Part shown: piece after piece, positions 45,262 through 54,271 of the stretch
Layout of the letters: every line of letters starts with the position of its first letter
Numbering within the stretch: the stretch's first letter is position 1
Assembly (NCBI RefSeq): GCF_019968905.1
Contig: NZ_CP079946.1
Coordinates: 2,666,001 to 2,730,000 of the forward strand
Reading direction: 5' to 3'
DNA length: 64,000 nt
Origin: Corallococcus sp. EGB
GTDB taxonomy: Bacteria; Myxococcota; Myxococcia; Myxococcales; Myxococcaceae
Position numbers and translations under genes: made by a program
The notes under the pieces: generated by a model
Told to the model about the DNA's origin: nothing
Seen by the model: the letters and a program-made list of their open reading frames with translations, nothing else
Database searches by the model: none

Positions 45262-45855
45262 TTACTTCACGTCAGTGACCCGCAACGCATCGAGGAAGGC
45301 TTCGGCCTCGGGGTGCGGATCTTCTTCGGCGGAGATCGCTTGCAGGAACAGGAGCCCGGTTCCAACGACGATCCAACGGTCACGGATCAGTTCTCCCTCA
45401 CCCACGCCGCGCCATTCCCAGCCCATCCAGGGGGAGGGCAACCGCCTGTATTCGTCGCGTTCGAAGGGCTGGACGTAAGCCTGTTCGAGTCGCCTGAGGT
45501 TTTCTTCCGGCGACTTCCCAGCCTCGAAGGCGCCTGGGTACCAATACAGTTGGAACTGTCTGGAGAAATTCATTTCCTCCCACGAGCAGTTGAACCGGAG
45601 GTGGCTCATGGGCCACTGGGTCGGGTCATGGACCCGCAAAGGCCCACAGTTGACGCGGGTGGTCTCGGTCGTTGATTTGGAGCTTCCCGGTGGGGGGCTC
45701 GGTGCCATGACGCTGACGCCGGGAACCGGTTCCCAGCGGACCAACTCCTGAGGCAGCGGCCACTGTGGCCGGGCGGGAGCGGCCGTCCGCCCCGCCGCGC
45801 AGGCCATGCATGCGAGCGCGAGCAGGCTCGGAACGTAGCGGTTCAACCGGGTCAT
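45262..45855 (-). CDS. Lipoprotein, unknown function
   Basis: The 197-residue product has a lipoprotein signal (YVPSLLALACMACAAG), a proline-rich linker and an alpha/beta mature part (RLEQAYVQPFERDEYRRLP, WIVVGTGLLFLQAISAEEDPHPEAEAFLDALRV). No family is recognised. It is convergent with the sigma operon (stops 5 bp apart) and divergent from hemE, with only 64 bp between the two starts. It may be an accessory of neither. Confidence 0.65.
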   Translation of the reverse strand: MTRLNRYVPSLLALACMACAAGRTAAPARPQWPLPQELVRWEPVPGVSVMAPSPPPGSSKSTTETTRVNCGPLRVHDPTQWPMSHLRFNCSWEEMNFSRQFQLYWYPGAFEAGKSPEENLRRLEQAYVQPFERDEYRRLPSPWMGWEWRGVGEGELIRDRWIVVGTGLLFLQAISAEEDPHPEAEAFLDALRVTDVK

Positions 45856-45919
45856 GGAGATAGGGTACACCCCAGGCCGTGAAGCCCCTGCCTCCCTCTC
45901 GCCCCACAAAGGTGACGAC

Positions 45920-46963
45920 GTGAACGACCGACTCCTGCGCGCGGCGCGCCGCCAGCCCACCGACACCACCCCTGTGTGGCTGATGCGTCAGGCGGGCCGC
46001 TACCTGCCCGAGTACCGAGCCATCCGCGGCAACATCGCGTTCCTGGACCTCTGCAAGAACCCGGACCTGGCCGCGGAAGTCACCGTCCAGCCCATCACCC
46101 GCCTGGGCGTGGACGCGGCCATCATCTTCTCCGACATCCTCATCCCCGTGGAGGCCATGGGCATCCACCTGGAGCTGGGCGACAAGGGCCCCCACTTCCC
46201 CAACCCGCTGCGCACGCCCGCGGACATCGACAAGCTCGGCGTCCCCGACCCCGTCGAAGGCACCGGCTTCGTCGCCGAGGCCATCCGCCGCACGCGCAAG
46301 GCCCTCCACGACTCCGTGCCCGTCATTGGCTTCGCGGGCGCGCCCTTCACCCTCGCCGCGTACATGGTCGAGGGCGGCGGCTCCAAGAGCTACATCCAGA
46401 TCAAGCGCCTGCTCTTCGAGCAGCCCGAGGTGGCCCACCGCCTCTTCCAGAAGCTCACCGACACCCTCATCCCGTACCTCAAGATGCAGGTGGAGGCCGG
46501 CGCGAAGATTGTTCAAATCTTCGACTCCTGGGGCGGCGAGCTGTCCCCCTGGGACTTCGAACGCTTCAGCCTCCCGTACCTCACCCGCATGGTGACGGAG
46601 CTCAAGGCCACCGGCGTCCCCGTCATCCTCTTCGGCGTGAACATGACCCCGCACCTGCCGCTCTTGAAGCGCACCGGCGCGGACGTCATCGGCCTGGACT
46701 GGCGCTGCCCCGTGGATGAGGGCCGCCGCATCCTCGGCCCCGACGTCGCCACCCAGGGCAACCTGGATCCGCTCCACCTCTTCCTGCCCCGCGAGGAGCT
46801 GGACGGTCGCGTGAAGGACATCCTCCGCCGCGCCGGCCCCACCGGGCACATCTTCAACCTGGGCCATGGCATCCTCCCGCCCACCGACCCGGACGCCGCG
46901 AAGTTCCTCGTGGACGCCGTCCACAAGCACGGCGCCGCCCTGCGCCAGGGCACGCTCGACTGA
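45920..46963 (+). CDS. hemE: Uroporphyrinogen decarboxylase
   Basis: The 347-residue protein, from GTG 45920, carries the standard family signatures: PVWLMRQAGRYLPEYR at the N-terminus, IIFSDILIP with the substrate-binding Asp, GFAGAPFTLAAYMVEGGGSK, and GHIFNLGHGILP at the C-terminus. It converts uroporphyrinogen III to coproporphyrinogen III, the cytoplasmic step committed to protohaem. Length equals the usual 345-355 residues. No other haem gene is adjacent. Confidence 0.97.
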   Translation: MNDRLLRAARRQPTDTTPVWLMRQAGRYLPEYRAIRGNIAFLDLCKNPDLAAEVTVQPITRLGVDAAIIFSDILIPVEAMGIHLELGDKGPHFPNPLRTPADIDKLGVPDPVEGTGFVAEAIRRTRKALHDSVPVIGFAGAPFTLAAYMVEGGGSKSYIQIKRLLFEQPEVAHRLFQKLTDTLIPYLKMQVEAGAKIVQIFDSWGGELSPWDFERFSLPYLTRMVTELKATGVPVILFGVNMTPHLPLLKRTGADVIGLDWRCPVDEGRRILGPDVATQGNLDPLHLFLPREELDGRVKDILRRAGPTGHIFNLGHGILPPTDPDAAKFLVDAVHKHGAALRQGTLD

Positions 46964-47080
46964 ACAGACGCCCGCCCGTCCAGCTGACGGCCAGTTGACT
47001 CAAGAATCAATCCGACATTGACGCGGTGCATTGCCCGCCGTTAGAAGCGCCTCACTCGTTTCACAGAGGGTGAGGCACAC

Positions 47081-48382
47081 ATGGCAAGCGAGAAGCGCAA
47101 CGGCCACCGGCGGGTGGCCATCGTCCGGGGGCTGCGGACGCCGTTCGCGAAGGCGGGCACCGTCTTCGCGAACCTGACGGCGCTGGACCTGGGCCGCATG
47201 GTGGTCCAGGAGCTGGTCCAGCGCAGCGACCTGGACCCCAACGAAATCAACCAGGTCGTCTTCGGGCAGGTCATCCCCACGCTGACCGCGCCGTCCATCG
47301 CGCGCGAAGTGGTGCTGGCGGCGGGCCTGCCCAAGCGCATTGACGCCTTCACCGTGGCGCGCGCCTGCGCCACGTCCATCCAGTCCATGGTGGCGGGCGC
47401 CAACGCCATCGCGCTGGGCGACGCGGACGTCGTCATCGCCGGCGGCACCGAGTCCCTCTCCGACGCGCCCATCTTCACCAGCCGCCCGCTGGCGCACGCG
47501 CTGGCCGCGTCGTCCAAGGGCAAGAGCCTGCCGGACAAGCTCAAGCCCTTCCAGAAGCTCAAGGCCAAGGACCTCATCCCCGTGCCCCCCGCCATCGCCG
47601 AGTACTCCACCGGCGAGACGATGGGCGAGAGCGCGGAGAAGATGGCCAAGGAGAACGGCATCTCCCGCGAGGAGCAGGACCTCATCGCGTTCAACTCGCA
47701 CCAGAACGCGGCCCGGGCGTGGAAGGAAGGCCTCTTCAACGACGAGGTGATGCACGTCGTCGTCCCGCCGAAGTACGAGCAGATCGCCACCAAGGACAAC
47801 ATCGTGCGCGAGGACACCAGCCTGGAGGCGCTCTCCAAGCTGAAGCCCGTGTTCGACCGCCGCTATGGCAGCGTCACCGCCGGCAACGCGTCCCCGCTGA
47901 CGGACGGCGCCGCGGCGCTGCTCCTCATGAGCGAGGAGAAGGCGAAGGCGCTGGGCTACGAGCCGCTGGGCTTCCTGCGCTCGCACGCGTTCGCGGCCAC
48001 GGACCCGGGCGACCAGCTGCTCCAGGGCCCGGCGTACGCGGCGCCCGTGGCGCTCAAGCGCGCGGGGATGAAGCTCTCCGACATCGACCTGGTGGAGATG
48101 CACGAGGCCTTCGCCGCGCAGGTGGCGAGCAACCTCCAGGCGCTCGCGTCCAAGGAGTTCGCCAGGAAGGCGGGCTTCAACGCGCCGGTGGGGGAGGTGG
48201 ATCGCTCGCGGCTGAACGTGACGGGCGGCTCCATCTCCATCGGGCACCCGTTCGGTGCCACCGGGGCTCGCATCATCACGCAGGCCCTGAATGAACTGAA
48301 GCGTCGGAACAAGAACACGGTGATGTGCACCGTCTGCGCCGCGGGCGGACTGGGCGCCGCGGTCATCCTGGAGCGTGCGTGA
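47081..48382 (+). CDS. fadI: 3-ketoacyl-CoA thiolase (FadI type)
   Basis: The 433-residue protein has thiolase motifs ARACATSIQSMVAG (nucleophile Cys), EMHEAFAAQVASNLQ and TGGSISIGHPFGATGARI, CTVCAAGGLGAAV (His and second Cys). Length and the RRVAIVRGLRTPFAKAG start fit the anaerobic/long-chain FadI group rather than FadA. It cleaves ketoacyl-CoA. Its stop overlaps the start of the next gene (TGATG), giving a fadI-fadJ operon. Region 46964-47080 carries its promoter; no clear box was identified. Confidence 0.9.
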   Translation: MASEKRNGHRRVAIVRGLRTPFAKAGTVFANLTALDLGRMVVQELVQRSDLDPNEINQVVFGQVIPTLTAPSIAREVVLAAGLPKRIDAFTVARACATSIQSMVAGANAIALGDADVVIAGGTESLSDAPIFTSRPLAHALAASSKGKSLPDKLKPFQKLKAKDLIPVPPAIAEYSTGETMGESAEKMAKENGISREEQDLIAFNSHQNAARAWKEGLFNDEVMHVVVPPKYEQIATKDNIVREDTSLEALSKLKPVFDRRYGSVTAGNASPLTDGAAALLLMSEEKAKALGYEPLGFLRSHAFAATDPGDQLLQGPAYAAPVALKRAGMKLSDIDLVEMHEAFAAQVASNLQALASKEFARKAGFNAPVGEVDRSRLNVTGGSISIGHPFGATGARIITQALNELKRRNKNTVMCTVCAAGGLGAAVILERA

Positions 48383-50619
48383 TGGCGACCAAGCAAGAGT
48401 CAGTCGAAGCGAAGCAGGGCTTGAGCTACGACGTCGCGAACGGCGTCGCGGTCATCACCGTGGACCAGCCGGGCGCGCCGGTGAACACGCTGTCCCCGGA
48501 AGTGGGCGCCGCGTTCTCGGACCTGCTCCTGCAGGCGGAGCGGGACCCGGAGGTGCGGGCGGTGGTGTTCATCTCTGGCAAGAAGGACAACTTCGTCGCC
48601 GGCGCGAACATCGACTTCCTCCAGACGCTCAAGACGCCCGCGGAGGTGGAGGCCATCAGCCGCGGCGCGCACGAGCAGTTCGACCGGCTGGAGTCCTTCT
48701 CCAAGCCCGTGGTCGCGGCCATCCACGGCGCGTGCCTGGGCGGCGGCCTGGAGTGGGTGCTCGCGTGCCACTACCGCATCGTCACGGACAGCCCCAAGTC
48801 CGTGGTGGGCCTGCCGGAGACGCAGCTCGGCCTCATCCCCGGGGCCGGCGGCACGCAGCGGCTGCCCGCGCTGATTGGCGCCGAGGCCGCGCTGGACCTC
48901 ATCCTCACCGGCAAGAACGTCAAGCCGTCCAAGGCGAAGAAGCTGGGCATCGTGGATGAAGTGGTGCCCGTGCCCATGCTCAAGGACATCGCCCTCAAGC
49001 GCGCGGCGGAGCTGGCCGCGGGCACGCTCAAGGTCGAGCGCGCGCACCAGGGCTTCAAGGCCGTGGCCCAGGGCGGCAAGAAGAAGGGCCTGGCCGGCAT
49101 CTTCCAGGGGCTCATCAGCAAGGACCTCTGGAAGGAGGCGGCGCTGGAGGACAACCCGCTCGGCCGCAAGGTGATGTTCGACCAGGCGAAGAAGCAGCTC
49201 CTCAAGAAGACGCGCGGCAAGTACCCCGCGCAGGAGAAGGCGCTGCAGGTCATCCGCGTGGGCCTGGAGTCCGGCCGCAAGGCGGGCCTGGAGGCGGAGG
49301 CCAGGGCCTTCGGTGAGCTGGTGTTCACGGACGTGTCCCGGCGCCTGGTGGAAATCTTCTTCGCCACCACGGCGCTGAAGAAGGAGAACGGCACCGCCAA
49401 CCCCAACCTGAAGCCGCGCGAGGTGAAGAAGGTGGGCGTGCTGGGCGGCGGCCTCATGGGCGGCGGCATCGCCTACGTGGCCGGCGTGCTCCAGGGCGTG
49501 CCCGTGCGCGTGAAGGACAAGGACGACGCGGGCGCGGGCCGCGCGCTCAAGCAGGTGCAGACGGTGCTGGATGAGCGCGTGAAGCGCCGCTCGCTCACGC
49601 AGCGCGAGGCCAACGCGAAGCTCTCCAACATCACCGCGGGCACGGACTACAGCGGCTTCAAGTCGGTGGACCTGGTGATTGAAGCCGTGTTCGAGGACCT
49701 GAAGCTCAAGCACAAGGTCATCGCGGAGGTGGAGGCCGTCACCGGCGAGAACACCATCTTCGCGTCCAACACCTCCAGCCTGCCCATTGGCGAGCTGGCG
49801 AAGGGCAGCAAGCGCCCCTCGCAGGTGATTGGCATGCATTACTTCAGCCCGGTCCACAAGATGCCGCTGCTGGAGATCATCACGCACCCGGGCACGGCCG
49901 AGTGGGTGACGGCGACCTGCGTGGACGTGGGCAAGAAGCAGGGCAAGACGGTCATCGTCGTCAACGACGGGCCGGGCTTCTACACGTCGCGCATCCTCGC
50001 GCCGTACATGAACGAGGCGGCGTACCTGCTGGCGGAGGGCGCGGACATCGTCCAGTTGGACAAGGCGCTCGTGGACTTCGGCTTCCCGGTGGGGCCCATC
50101 ACGCTCTTGGACGAGGTGGGCATCGACGTGGCCCAGAAGGTGGGGCCCATCATGGAGGCCGCGTTCGGCAAGCGCATGGCGGCGCCCAAGGCGCTGGAGG
50201 GCGTGGTGTCCGACGGCCGCCTGGGCCGCAAGACGAACAAGGGCTTCTACCTGTACGAGGGCGGGAAGAAGAAGGAGGTGGACCCGCAGGTCTACCTGCT
50301 CCTGCCGCACGGCAAGGACCGCAAGTCCCTGGACCCCGCGGAGATGGCCGAGCGCGCCGCGCTCCAGATGGTGAACGAGGCCATCCGCTGCCTGGGCGAG
50401 GGCATCCTGCGCAGCCCCCGCGACGGCGACGTGGGCGCCATCTTCGGCCTGGGCTTCCCGCCGTTCCTGGGCGGCCCGTTCCGCTACGCGGACGCCCTGG
50501 GCCCGGCCAACCTGCTGCGCAAGCTGGAGCACTACCAGGACAAGTACGGCGAGCGCTTCACGCCCGCGCCGCTCCTGGTGGAGAAGGTGCGCGCCGGCAA
50601 GGGCTTCTACGAGTCCTGA
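48382..50619 (+). CDS. fadJ: Fatty-acid oxidation multifunctional alpha subunit (FadJ type)
   Basis: The 745-residue protein combines an enoyl-CoA hydratase (residues 1-220; FVAGANIDF oxyanion segment, GACLGGGLEWVLACHYRI and VGLPETQLGLIPGAGGTQRLP with both catalytic Glu) and a 3-hydroxyacyl-CoA dehydrogenase (from 335; VGVLGGGLMGGGIAYV, VIEAVFEDLKLKHK, HYFSPVHKMPLLEII). Translational coupling with fadI shows that hydration, dehydrogenation and thiolysis are made as one complex. The product is parallel, not identical, to fadB at 19.7-21.9 kb. Confidence 0.93.
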   Translation: MATKQESVEAKQGLSYDVANGVAVITVDQPGAPVNTLSPEVGAAFSDLLLQAERDPEVRAVVFISGKKDNFVAGANIDFLQTLKTPAEVEAISRGAHEQFDRLESFSKPVVAAIHGACLGGGLEWVLACHYRIVTDSPKSVVGLPETQLGLIPGAGGTQRLPALIGAEAALDLILTGKNVKPSKAKKLGIVDEVVPVPMLKDIALKRAAELAAGTLKVERAHQGFKAVAQGGKKKGLAGIFQGLISKDLWKEAALEDNPLGRKVMFDQAKKQLLKKTRGKYPAQEKALQVIRVGLESGRKAGLEAEARAFGELVFTDVSRRLVEIFFATTALKKENGTANPNLKPREVKKVGVLGGGLMGGGIAYVAGVLQGVPVRVKDKDDAGAGRALKQVQTVLDERVKRRSLTQREANAKLSNITAGTDYSGFKSVDLVIEAVFEDLKLKHKVIAEVEAVTGENTIFASNTSSLPIGELAKGSKRPSQVIGMHYFSPVHKMPLLEIITHPGTAEWVTATCVDVGKKQGKTVIVVNDGPGFYTSRILAPYMNEAAYLLAEGADIVQLDKALVDFGFPVGPITLLDEVGIDVAQKVGPIMEAAFGKRMAAPKALEGVVSDGRLGRKTNKGFYLYEGGKKKEVDPQVYLLLPHGKDRKSLDPAEMAERAALQMVNEAIRCLGEGILRSPRDGDVGAIFGLGFPPFLGGPFRYADALGPANLLRKLEHYQDKYGERFTPAPLLVEKVRAGKGFYES

Positions 50620-50714
50620 GCGCGTGACGCACCAGGGGGTGAGGGGACCTCAAACGGTTTTCTCCTCGCTTCCGGGCCTGACTTGACGCGAGGGGCGGTT
50701 CTGGACCAAGGGGC

Positions 50715-51854
50715 ATGCCCCACATGGTCCGTTCCGCTCCTCGTGTTGTCCTGACCGCCGGGCTCGCCGCCCTGGCGGTGTGCACCGCGCTGGTCACGGC
50801 GTCCGCGATTGCGTTCCCGCAGGGCTACAGCCCCGCGCGGCTGACGTGGCCGGGCGCTCCCCTCCTCCTGGGCTGGACGCACTTCGACGCTGGCTGGTAC
50901 GCGCGCATCGCGACGGAGGGCTACAGCTACACGCCCGGCCAGCAGAGCGCGGTGGCGTTCTTCCCGCTGTACCCGCTGGTGCTGCGGGGCCTGGGCCTGG
51001 TGCACGTGGACACGTTCCTCGCGGGCGTGCTCGTCACCATGGTGTGCGGCCTGGGCGCGCTGTACGTCTTCACGCTGTGGGCGCGCACGCGGGCGGATGA
51101 GGAGGCGGCCAGGAGCGCGGGGCTGCTGCTCGCGTTCTATCCGTTCGCGTTCTTCCTCTACGGGGCCATGTATTCGGACGCGCTGTTCCTCCTGCTCATC
51201 ATCGGGGCGTTCCTGCTGCTGGAGCAGGGTCGGCTGGGGTGGGCGGTGTTGCTCGCGGCGGTGGCCACGGCGGCGCGGCCGGTGGCACCCGCGCTGGTGG
51301 TGGGGCTGCTCGCGCGGCGGCTGGAGTGGAAGCACGAGCGCGGCCTGAAGTGGAGCTGGGTGGACCTGTTGCCGGTGTTCGCTGCGGCGGGCTTCGTGCT
51401 GTACGTGCTCTACCAGTGGAAGGCGTTCGGCGAGCCGTTCGCGTTCGTGAAGGTGCAGTCCTCGCCGGGGTGGGACCAGAAGCCGGGCTGGCGCACGTGG
51501 GCGAAGCTGCGCTGGTTCCAGGGCTTCAGCCGGGACATGTCGCTGTCGGACGGCTTGCGGCTGGTGGGGCACGCAGCCGTCACGCTGGGGGCCCTCGCGC
51601 TGGTGTGGCCCACGGCGAAGCGGCTGGGGTGGGGCTATGGCGTGTATGCGCTGGCCATCGTGGGATTGCCGGCCATGTCCAGCAAGGACTTCATGGGCAT
51701 GGGGCGCTACCTCCTGGCCGCCTTCCCGCTGTTCCTCACGCTGGCGCTGCTGCTGCGGGAACGGCCGCGCTTGAGGTGGGGCGTGCTCGCCACGAGCGCG
51801 TGCGTGATGCTGGCGCTGGCGGCGGCGTACGGAGCCGCGGAGTACGTGTCGTGA
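50715..51854 (+). CDS. PIG-V-like mannosyltransferase, integral membrane
   Basis: The 379-residue protein has about nine hydrophobic segments. The motif HFDAGWYARIATEGYSY followed by VAFFPLYPLVLRGLG is the lumenal acidic-loop pattern of GPI mannosyltransferase II (PIG-V)-like proteins, which use dolichol- or polyprenyl-phosphate sugars; in bacteria they decorate lipids or proteins. The gene is followed by a methyltransferase gene that overlaps its stop, and lies near a GT2 enzyme and a sugar deacetylase, so a lipid-linked sugar pathway is likely. Confidence 0.78.
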   Translation: MPHMVRSAPRVVLTAGLAALAVCTALVTASAIAFPQGYSPARLTWPGAPLLLGWTHFDAGWYARIATEGYSYTPGQQSAVAFFPLYPLVLRGLGLVHVDTFLAGVLVTMVCGLGALYVFTLWARTRADEEAARSAGLLLAFYPFAFFLYGAMYSDALFLLLIIGAFLLLEQGRLGWAVLLAAVATAARPVAPALVVGLLARRLEWKHERGLKWSWVDLLPVFAAAGFVLYVLYQWKAFGEPFAFVKVQSSPGWDQKPGWRTWAKLRWFQGFSRDMSLSDGLRLVGHAAVTLGALALVWPTAKRLGWGYGVYALAIVGLPAMSSKDFMGMGRYLLAAFPLFLTLALLLRERPRLRWGVLATSACVMLALAAAYGAAEYVS

Positions 51855-52510
51855 GCGGCCTCATGTCCCAGGCGCTGAAGCTCTACGCGCACCTGCCCGC
51901 GAGCGAGCGCTTCCACGTCCACGCGCGGGCGTCTTCGGCCCCACTGCTCGCGGTGGCGTCGCGCCTGCCCTCCGGGACGGTGGCGGACATCGGCTGTGGG
52001 CACGGCCTCCTGTCCGCGGTGATGGCGCTCGCGATGCCGGAGCGCCGCGTGCTGGGCGTGGACCTGGATGAGCGCAAGGTGCGCTGGGCGAAGCAGGCCC
52101 TGTCGGGACTGCCCAACGTGACGCTCGACGTGGGCTCCGTGGAGGCGCTCGCGAAGACGCAGCCGAACACGCTCGACGCGGTGGTGGTCTGCGACGTGCT
52201 GTACCTGCTGCCCGAGGAGAGATGGCCCGGCTTCCTCCAGTCCGTGCGCGGCCTGCTCAAGCCCGGAGGCCGCTTCCTGTTGAAGGAGGTGGAGGGAGAC
52301 CGCTCCTGGAAGCACGCGAAGGCGCTCGCGCAGGAGTGGGTGATGGTGTCGCTGCTGGGGCGCACCAGGGCCAGCGGCGGCATGGTCCTCAAGCCGCGGG
52401 TGGATGGCGTCCGGTTGCTCCGGGACTCGGGCTTCGAGGTGCGTGAAGTCGTGGGCCTGGGCGAGGGCTACACCACGCCGCACCTGCTCTACGACGCCGA
52501 GGCCCGCTGA
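51851..52510 (+). CDS. SAM-dependent methyltransferase
   Basis: The GTG at 51851 overlaps the stop of the PIG-V-like gene (GTGA); an ATG at 51863 is an alternative. The 219-residue product has the class I methyltransferase fold: TVADIGCGHGLLSAVMA (SAM-binding), RVLGVDLDERKVRWA, LDAVVVCDVLYLLP, LLKPGGRFLLKEV. Substrate is unknown; as part of this operon it may methylate a sugar or a lipid carrier. The 3' end overlaps the convergent YdjC-like gene by 22 bp. Confidence 0.85.
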   Translation: MSGLMSQALKLYAHLPASERFHVHARASSAPLLAVASRLPSGTVADIGCGHGLLSAVMALAMPERRVLGVDLDERKVRWAKQALSGLPNVTLDVGSVEALAKTQPNTLDAVVVCDVLYLLPEERWPGFLQSVRGLLKPGGRFLLKEVEGDRSWKHAKALAQEWVMVSLLGRTRASGGMVLKPRVDGVRLLRDSGFEVREVVGLGEGYTTPHLLYDAEAR

Positions 52511-53340
52511 AGCTCGCCGTAGTTCGCGAGCACGATGCCCCGCTCCACGAGCTTCGCCTTCACCCGGGGGCTGGTGAGCGCCGCCAGCTCCGCCTCCCAG
52601 CCATAGGTCCACGCCGGATCCTCCGGTACGTGCGGCCTTCCCTCACCGGGATGACACCCCAGCTCGAAGTCGCCCGCCGGCAGCGCGTCCAGCACCGCCA
52701 GCAGCGCGGGCTCATCCAGCCGGCCCGCCTCGAACACTCCGCCCGCGCTCACCCGCCGCACGCCCGGACGCGCCCGGGGCGCCGTGCGCGCGAGCACCGC
52801 CAGCGCCGTCGTCTTCAACGCGGGACCCGGCGCCCGCAGCCACGACGCGCGAGGCAGCGCATCCGGCCACCGCAGGGGCAGGCCCTCGCGCGCGGCGATG
52901 CCCTCCACCACCGACCGCACGCCCGGCAACAGGTGCAGGTGCTGGTGCCCGTCCAGATGATCCACCTGCGCGCCCAGCTCCCGTGCGCGGGAGAGCTGCG
53001 CGGACAGCTCCCGCTCCAACTCGTCCTGACGCACGCGCCCCGTCAGCCACGCCTTCGCGAACTCCGCCCAGTCGCCGCGCAGCCGCCCGTCAGGCGCCAC
53101 CGTCCGCACGGAGTCCGCGGGAGCCGCGCACGGCAGCCGCGTGGACAGCGCCAGGTGCACGCCCACCGCCAGCCCCTGCGCCTGCGCCCGGCCCACGGCC
53201 TCCGCCGCCGAAGGCCCCATGGCCAGCAGCGTCGCGCTGGTCACGATGCCCTCGCGGTGCGCCTTGAGGATGCCCGCGTCCAATGAAGGATGCAGCCCCA
53301 GGTCGTCCGCGTTGACGATGAGCCGCGTGCGCGACGCCAT
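52489..53340 (-). CDS. YdjC/ChbG-type carbohydrate deacetylase
   Basis: The 283-residue protein starts MASRTRLIVNADDLGLHPSLDAGIL, with the NADDLG metal site, and has LAVGVHLALS and QVDHLDGHQHLHLLP (metal His) plus ELGCHPGEG, the set of motifs of the YdjC-like (HpnK/ChbG) family. These metalloenzymes deacetylate N-acetyl-sugars, including lipid-linked ones in hopanoid biosynthesis. It is followed on the same strand by the start of the GT2 gene only 6 bp away in the opposite order of transcription, i.e. GT2 is transcribed first. Confidence 0.85.
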   Translation of the reverse strand: MASRTRLIVNADDLGLHPSLDAGILKAHREGIVTSATLLAMGPSAAEAVGRAQAQGLAVGVHLALSTRLPCAAPADSVRTVAPDGRLRGDWAEFAKAWLTGRVRQDELERELSAQLSRARELGAQVDHLDGHQHLHLLPGVRSVVEGIAAREGLPLRWPDALPRASWLRAPGPALKTTALAVLARTAPRARPGVRRVSAGGVFEAGRLDEPALLAVLDALPAGDFELGCHPGEGRPHVPEDPAWTYGWEAELAALTSPRVKAKLVERGIVLANYGELQRASAS

Positions 53341-53346
53341 GCCGTC

Positions 53347-54144
53347 CTACCCGCGCCCCGCGTGGCCCTGCACCGAGCGCAACGGCTGCACCGACGGCGG
53401 CAGGCGCACCGGCTTGCCCGGCTGCGGCGGCGAGCGCGTCTCCGGGTACAGCGACACCAGCTCCTTCATCATCTTCAGGATGACGGACGGCGACGCCAGC
53501 GTGGAGACGCCGCGCGTGCGCGGGAAGTAGTCCACGCCCATCTGGAACACCCGGAAGCCCTTGCGGATGGCCTTCACCACCAGCTCCGCGTCGATGAACG
53601 AGCCCTGGCTCTTGAGCTCCATCGACTCCAGCACCCGCCGGTGCATCAGCTTGAAGCTGAAGTTCACGTCCTTGATCTGGATGTCGAACAGCGCCCGGAT
53701 GAGCAGGTTGTAGACGAACGAGTACACGATGCGCTTGGCGCCCTCGCTCGTGCGGTCGAACCGGAAGGCGCAGATCATGTCCGCCTCCAGGTACTCCATC
53801 AGGTGCAGCGCCCGCTCCAGCTCCCGCATGTCCCACGGCAGGTCGATGTCCGAGTACAGCACCAGGTCCTTCGTGCTCGCCGCCAGCCCCGTCCGCATCG
53901 CCCCGCCCAGCTTCAGGTTCACCGGGTGCGTGATGACCCGAAGCTGAGGCACCTTCGCCGCCAACGCGTCGCAGACCTCCTGCGTGCGGTCCGTGGAGGC
54001 GTCGTTGACGACGATGATTTCGAAGTCGTCGGTGAGCTTCGGCAGGACTTCCAGGGCGCGGCTCACGGCGCGCTCGACGTAGTCCTCCTCGTTCCAGGCG
54101 GGGAAGAAGAGGCTGATGCTCGGGGGCTTTACCGCGGTCGTCAT
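53347..54144 (-). CDS. Family 2 glycosyltransferase (dolichol-phosphate mannosyltransferase-like)
   Basis: The 265-residue protein has the GT2 pattern ISLFFPAWNEEDYVERAV, FEIIVVNDASTDRTQEV, GLAASTKDLVLYSDIDLPWD (DxD-like) and QGSFIDAELVVKAI, with no transmembrane tail. It resembles DPM1-type enzymes that load sugars onto polyprenyl phosphate, which would feed the PIG-V-like enzyme across the locus. It is transcribed ahead of the YdjC-like deacetylase (6 bp apart). Confidence 0.88.
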   Translation of the reverse strand: MTTAVKPPSISLFFPAWNEEDYVERAVSRALEVLPKLTDDFEIIVVNDASTDRTQEVCDALAAKVPQLRVITHPVNLKLGGAMRTGLAASTKDLVLYSDIDLPWDMRELERALHLMEYLEADMICAFRFDRTSEGAKRIVYSFVYNLLIRALFDIQIKDVNFSFKLMHRRVLESMELKSQGSFIDAELVVKAIRKGFRVFQMGVDYFPRTRGVSTLASPSVILKMMKELVSLYPETRSPPQPGKPVRLPPSVQPLRSVQGHAGRG

Positions 54145-54271
54145 GAGGCTCCGTTCCGTCAGGAAGGAAACGGGCGCTCGCTAGCAGACGGTCCCCCCGG
54201 TGGCAAACCCCATGGCCCTTCTCGCGGGAAACCCTTATAGTACCGCGTAGTCATCATTTTACGGGGACACG

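Noticed and set aside
46964..47080. Possible sigma70-type promoter TTGACG-N17-TTAGAA before fadI
   Set aside because: The -35 box is good but the -10 box matches TATAAT at too few positions to call.
48400..50532. 710-codon minus-strand ORF opposite fadJ
   Set aside because: The plus strand encodes an unmistakable FadJ with all active-site motifs; the reverse frame is a compositional artefact.
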